Origin: Bowdeniella nasicola
Lineage (GTDB): Bacteria > Actinomycetota > Actinomycetes > Actinomycetales > Actinomycetaceae
Length of the DNA stretch: 32,032 nt
Direction: 5' to 3'
Assembly: GCF_001907295.1 (NCBI RefSeq)
Contig: NZ_MQVR01000021.1
Span: 1 to 32,032 of the forward strand
The stretch's first letter is position 1. Every line of letters starts with the position of its first letter. Position numbers and translations under genes: made by a program. This document shows, in pieces, positions 31,944-32,032 of the stretch. The notes below the pieces were generated by a model. It was not told the origin of the DNA. It saw nothing but the letters and a program-made list of their open reading frames with translations, and did not search any database.

Positions 31944-32032
31944 TCAAGTCCCTTGTAGTGGTGTAACGGCGTTTTCCTCTCGTTTGGGGTTTTAGCTTGC
32001 TAGTGCGGGCGTGTCGGTATCGGTCATGGTCG
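31942..32032. mobile_element. Probable terminus of an insertion sequence (partial)
   Basis: GGTCAAGTCCCTTGTAGTGG then TGTAACGGCG resembles the ends of IS256/mutator-type elements in actinobacteria, as I remember them. It lies exactly where the minus-strand coding sequence loses protein character. Only 91 nt are visible. An ATG at 32026 on the plus strand and a stop TAA near 31996 on the minus strand are both compatible with a transposase edge, so orientation is undecided. Confidence 0.35.

Noticed and set aside
1-32032. CRISPR array, prophage or toxin-antitoxin system
   Set aside because: No regularly spaced direct repeats, no phage structural or integrase genes, and no paired small toxin/antitoxin ORFs were seen in the gaps.

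Overview
The window looks like chromosome from a high-GC actinobacterium. The signs are mycothiol biosynthesis (mshD), ClpC, a DUF222/HNH nuclease, Pit with a DUF47 partner, frequent GTG starts, dense operons with 1-4 nt overlaps, and several genes without a ribosome-binding site that appear leaderless. The gene mix (sugar PTS with HPr and enzyme I, pyruvate phosphate dikinase, mycothiol) fits an Actinomycetaceae-like organism, but that placement is inference. Both ends of the window appear to run into mobile elements: an IS30-type terminus inside ppdK on the left, and a probable IS end on the right that truncates a minus-strand gene.

Layout. 1-1.3 kb: disrupted ppdK and a CsbD-like stress protein. 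1.3-5.1 kb: clpC (with a candidate ClgR box), dtd and a Tat-type Rieske lipoprotein transcribed divergently from a 40-nt gap, then a RibD/DHFR-like gene with an internal deletion. 5.2-9.3 kb: YgfZ-type folate protein, a nitrobindin-like protein, a membrane protein, and a DUF222/HNH gene. 9.3-9.67 kb: a 413-nt non-coding stretch rich in short inverted repeats. 9.7-20.8 kb: phosphate and polyphosphate block. It holds a DUF47 protein and Pit on the plus strand; a DUF4825-like lipoprotein and pstSCAB on the minus strand, with a PhoP-box promoter, a pstS/pstC intercistronic hairpin pair and an intrinsic terminator; then mutT1, ppk, mshD and a conserved hypothetical gene in one tight operon.

20.9-26.1 kb: tRNA-Lys, then a complete sugar PTS operon on the minus strand. 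It runs antiterminator, EIICB, EIIA, HPr, enzyme I, behind a strong promoter and a RAT-like antiterminator site. 26.1-31.4 kb: HAD phosphatase, GlsB/YeaQ-type membrane protein, EamA exporter, EEP-family phosphodiesterase, MsrB, MscS-type channel and a minimal zincin. 31.4-31.85 kb: tRNA-Glu, tRNA-Asp and tRNA-Phe from one promoter, closed by a classical terminator.

How it fits together. The central block joins low-affinity phosphate import (Pit/DUF47), high-affinity import (Pst, apparently PhoP-controlled) and storage (PPK1) with nucleotide clean-up (MutT1). The PTS operon carries its own regulator and both general PTS proteins, so sensing, uptake and phosphotransfer are made together. I found no CRISPR array, phage block or obvious new defence system. 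The less ordinary items are the RAT-controlled all-in-one PTS operon, the DUF4825-like lipoprotein beside the phosphate genes, the structured 9.3-9.5 kb region, and a tRNA-Phe with an altered T-loop.
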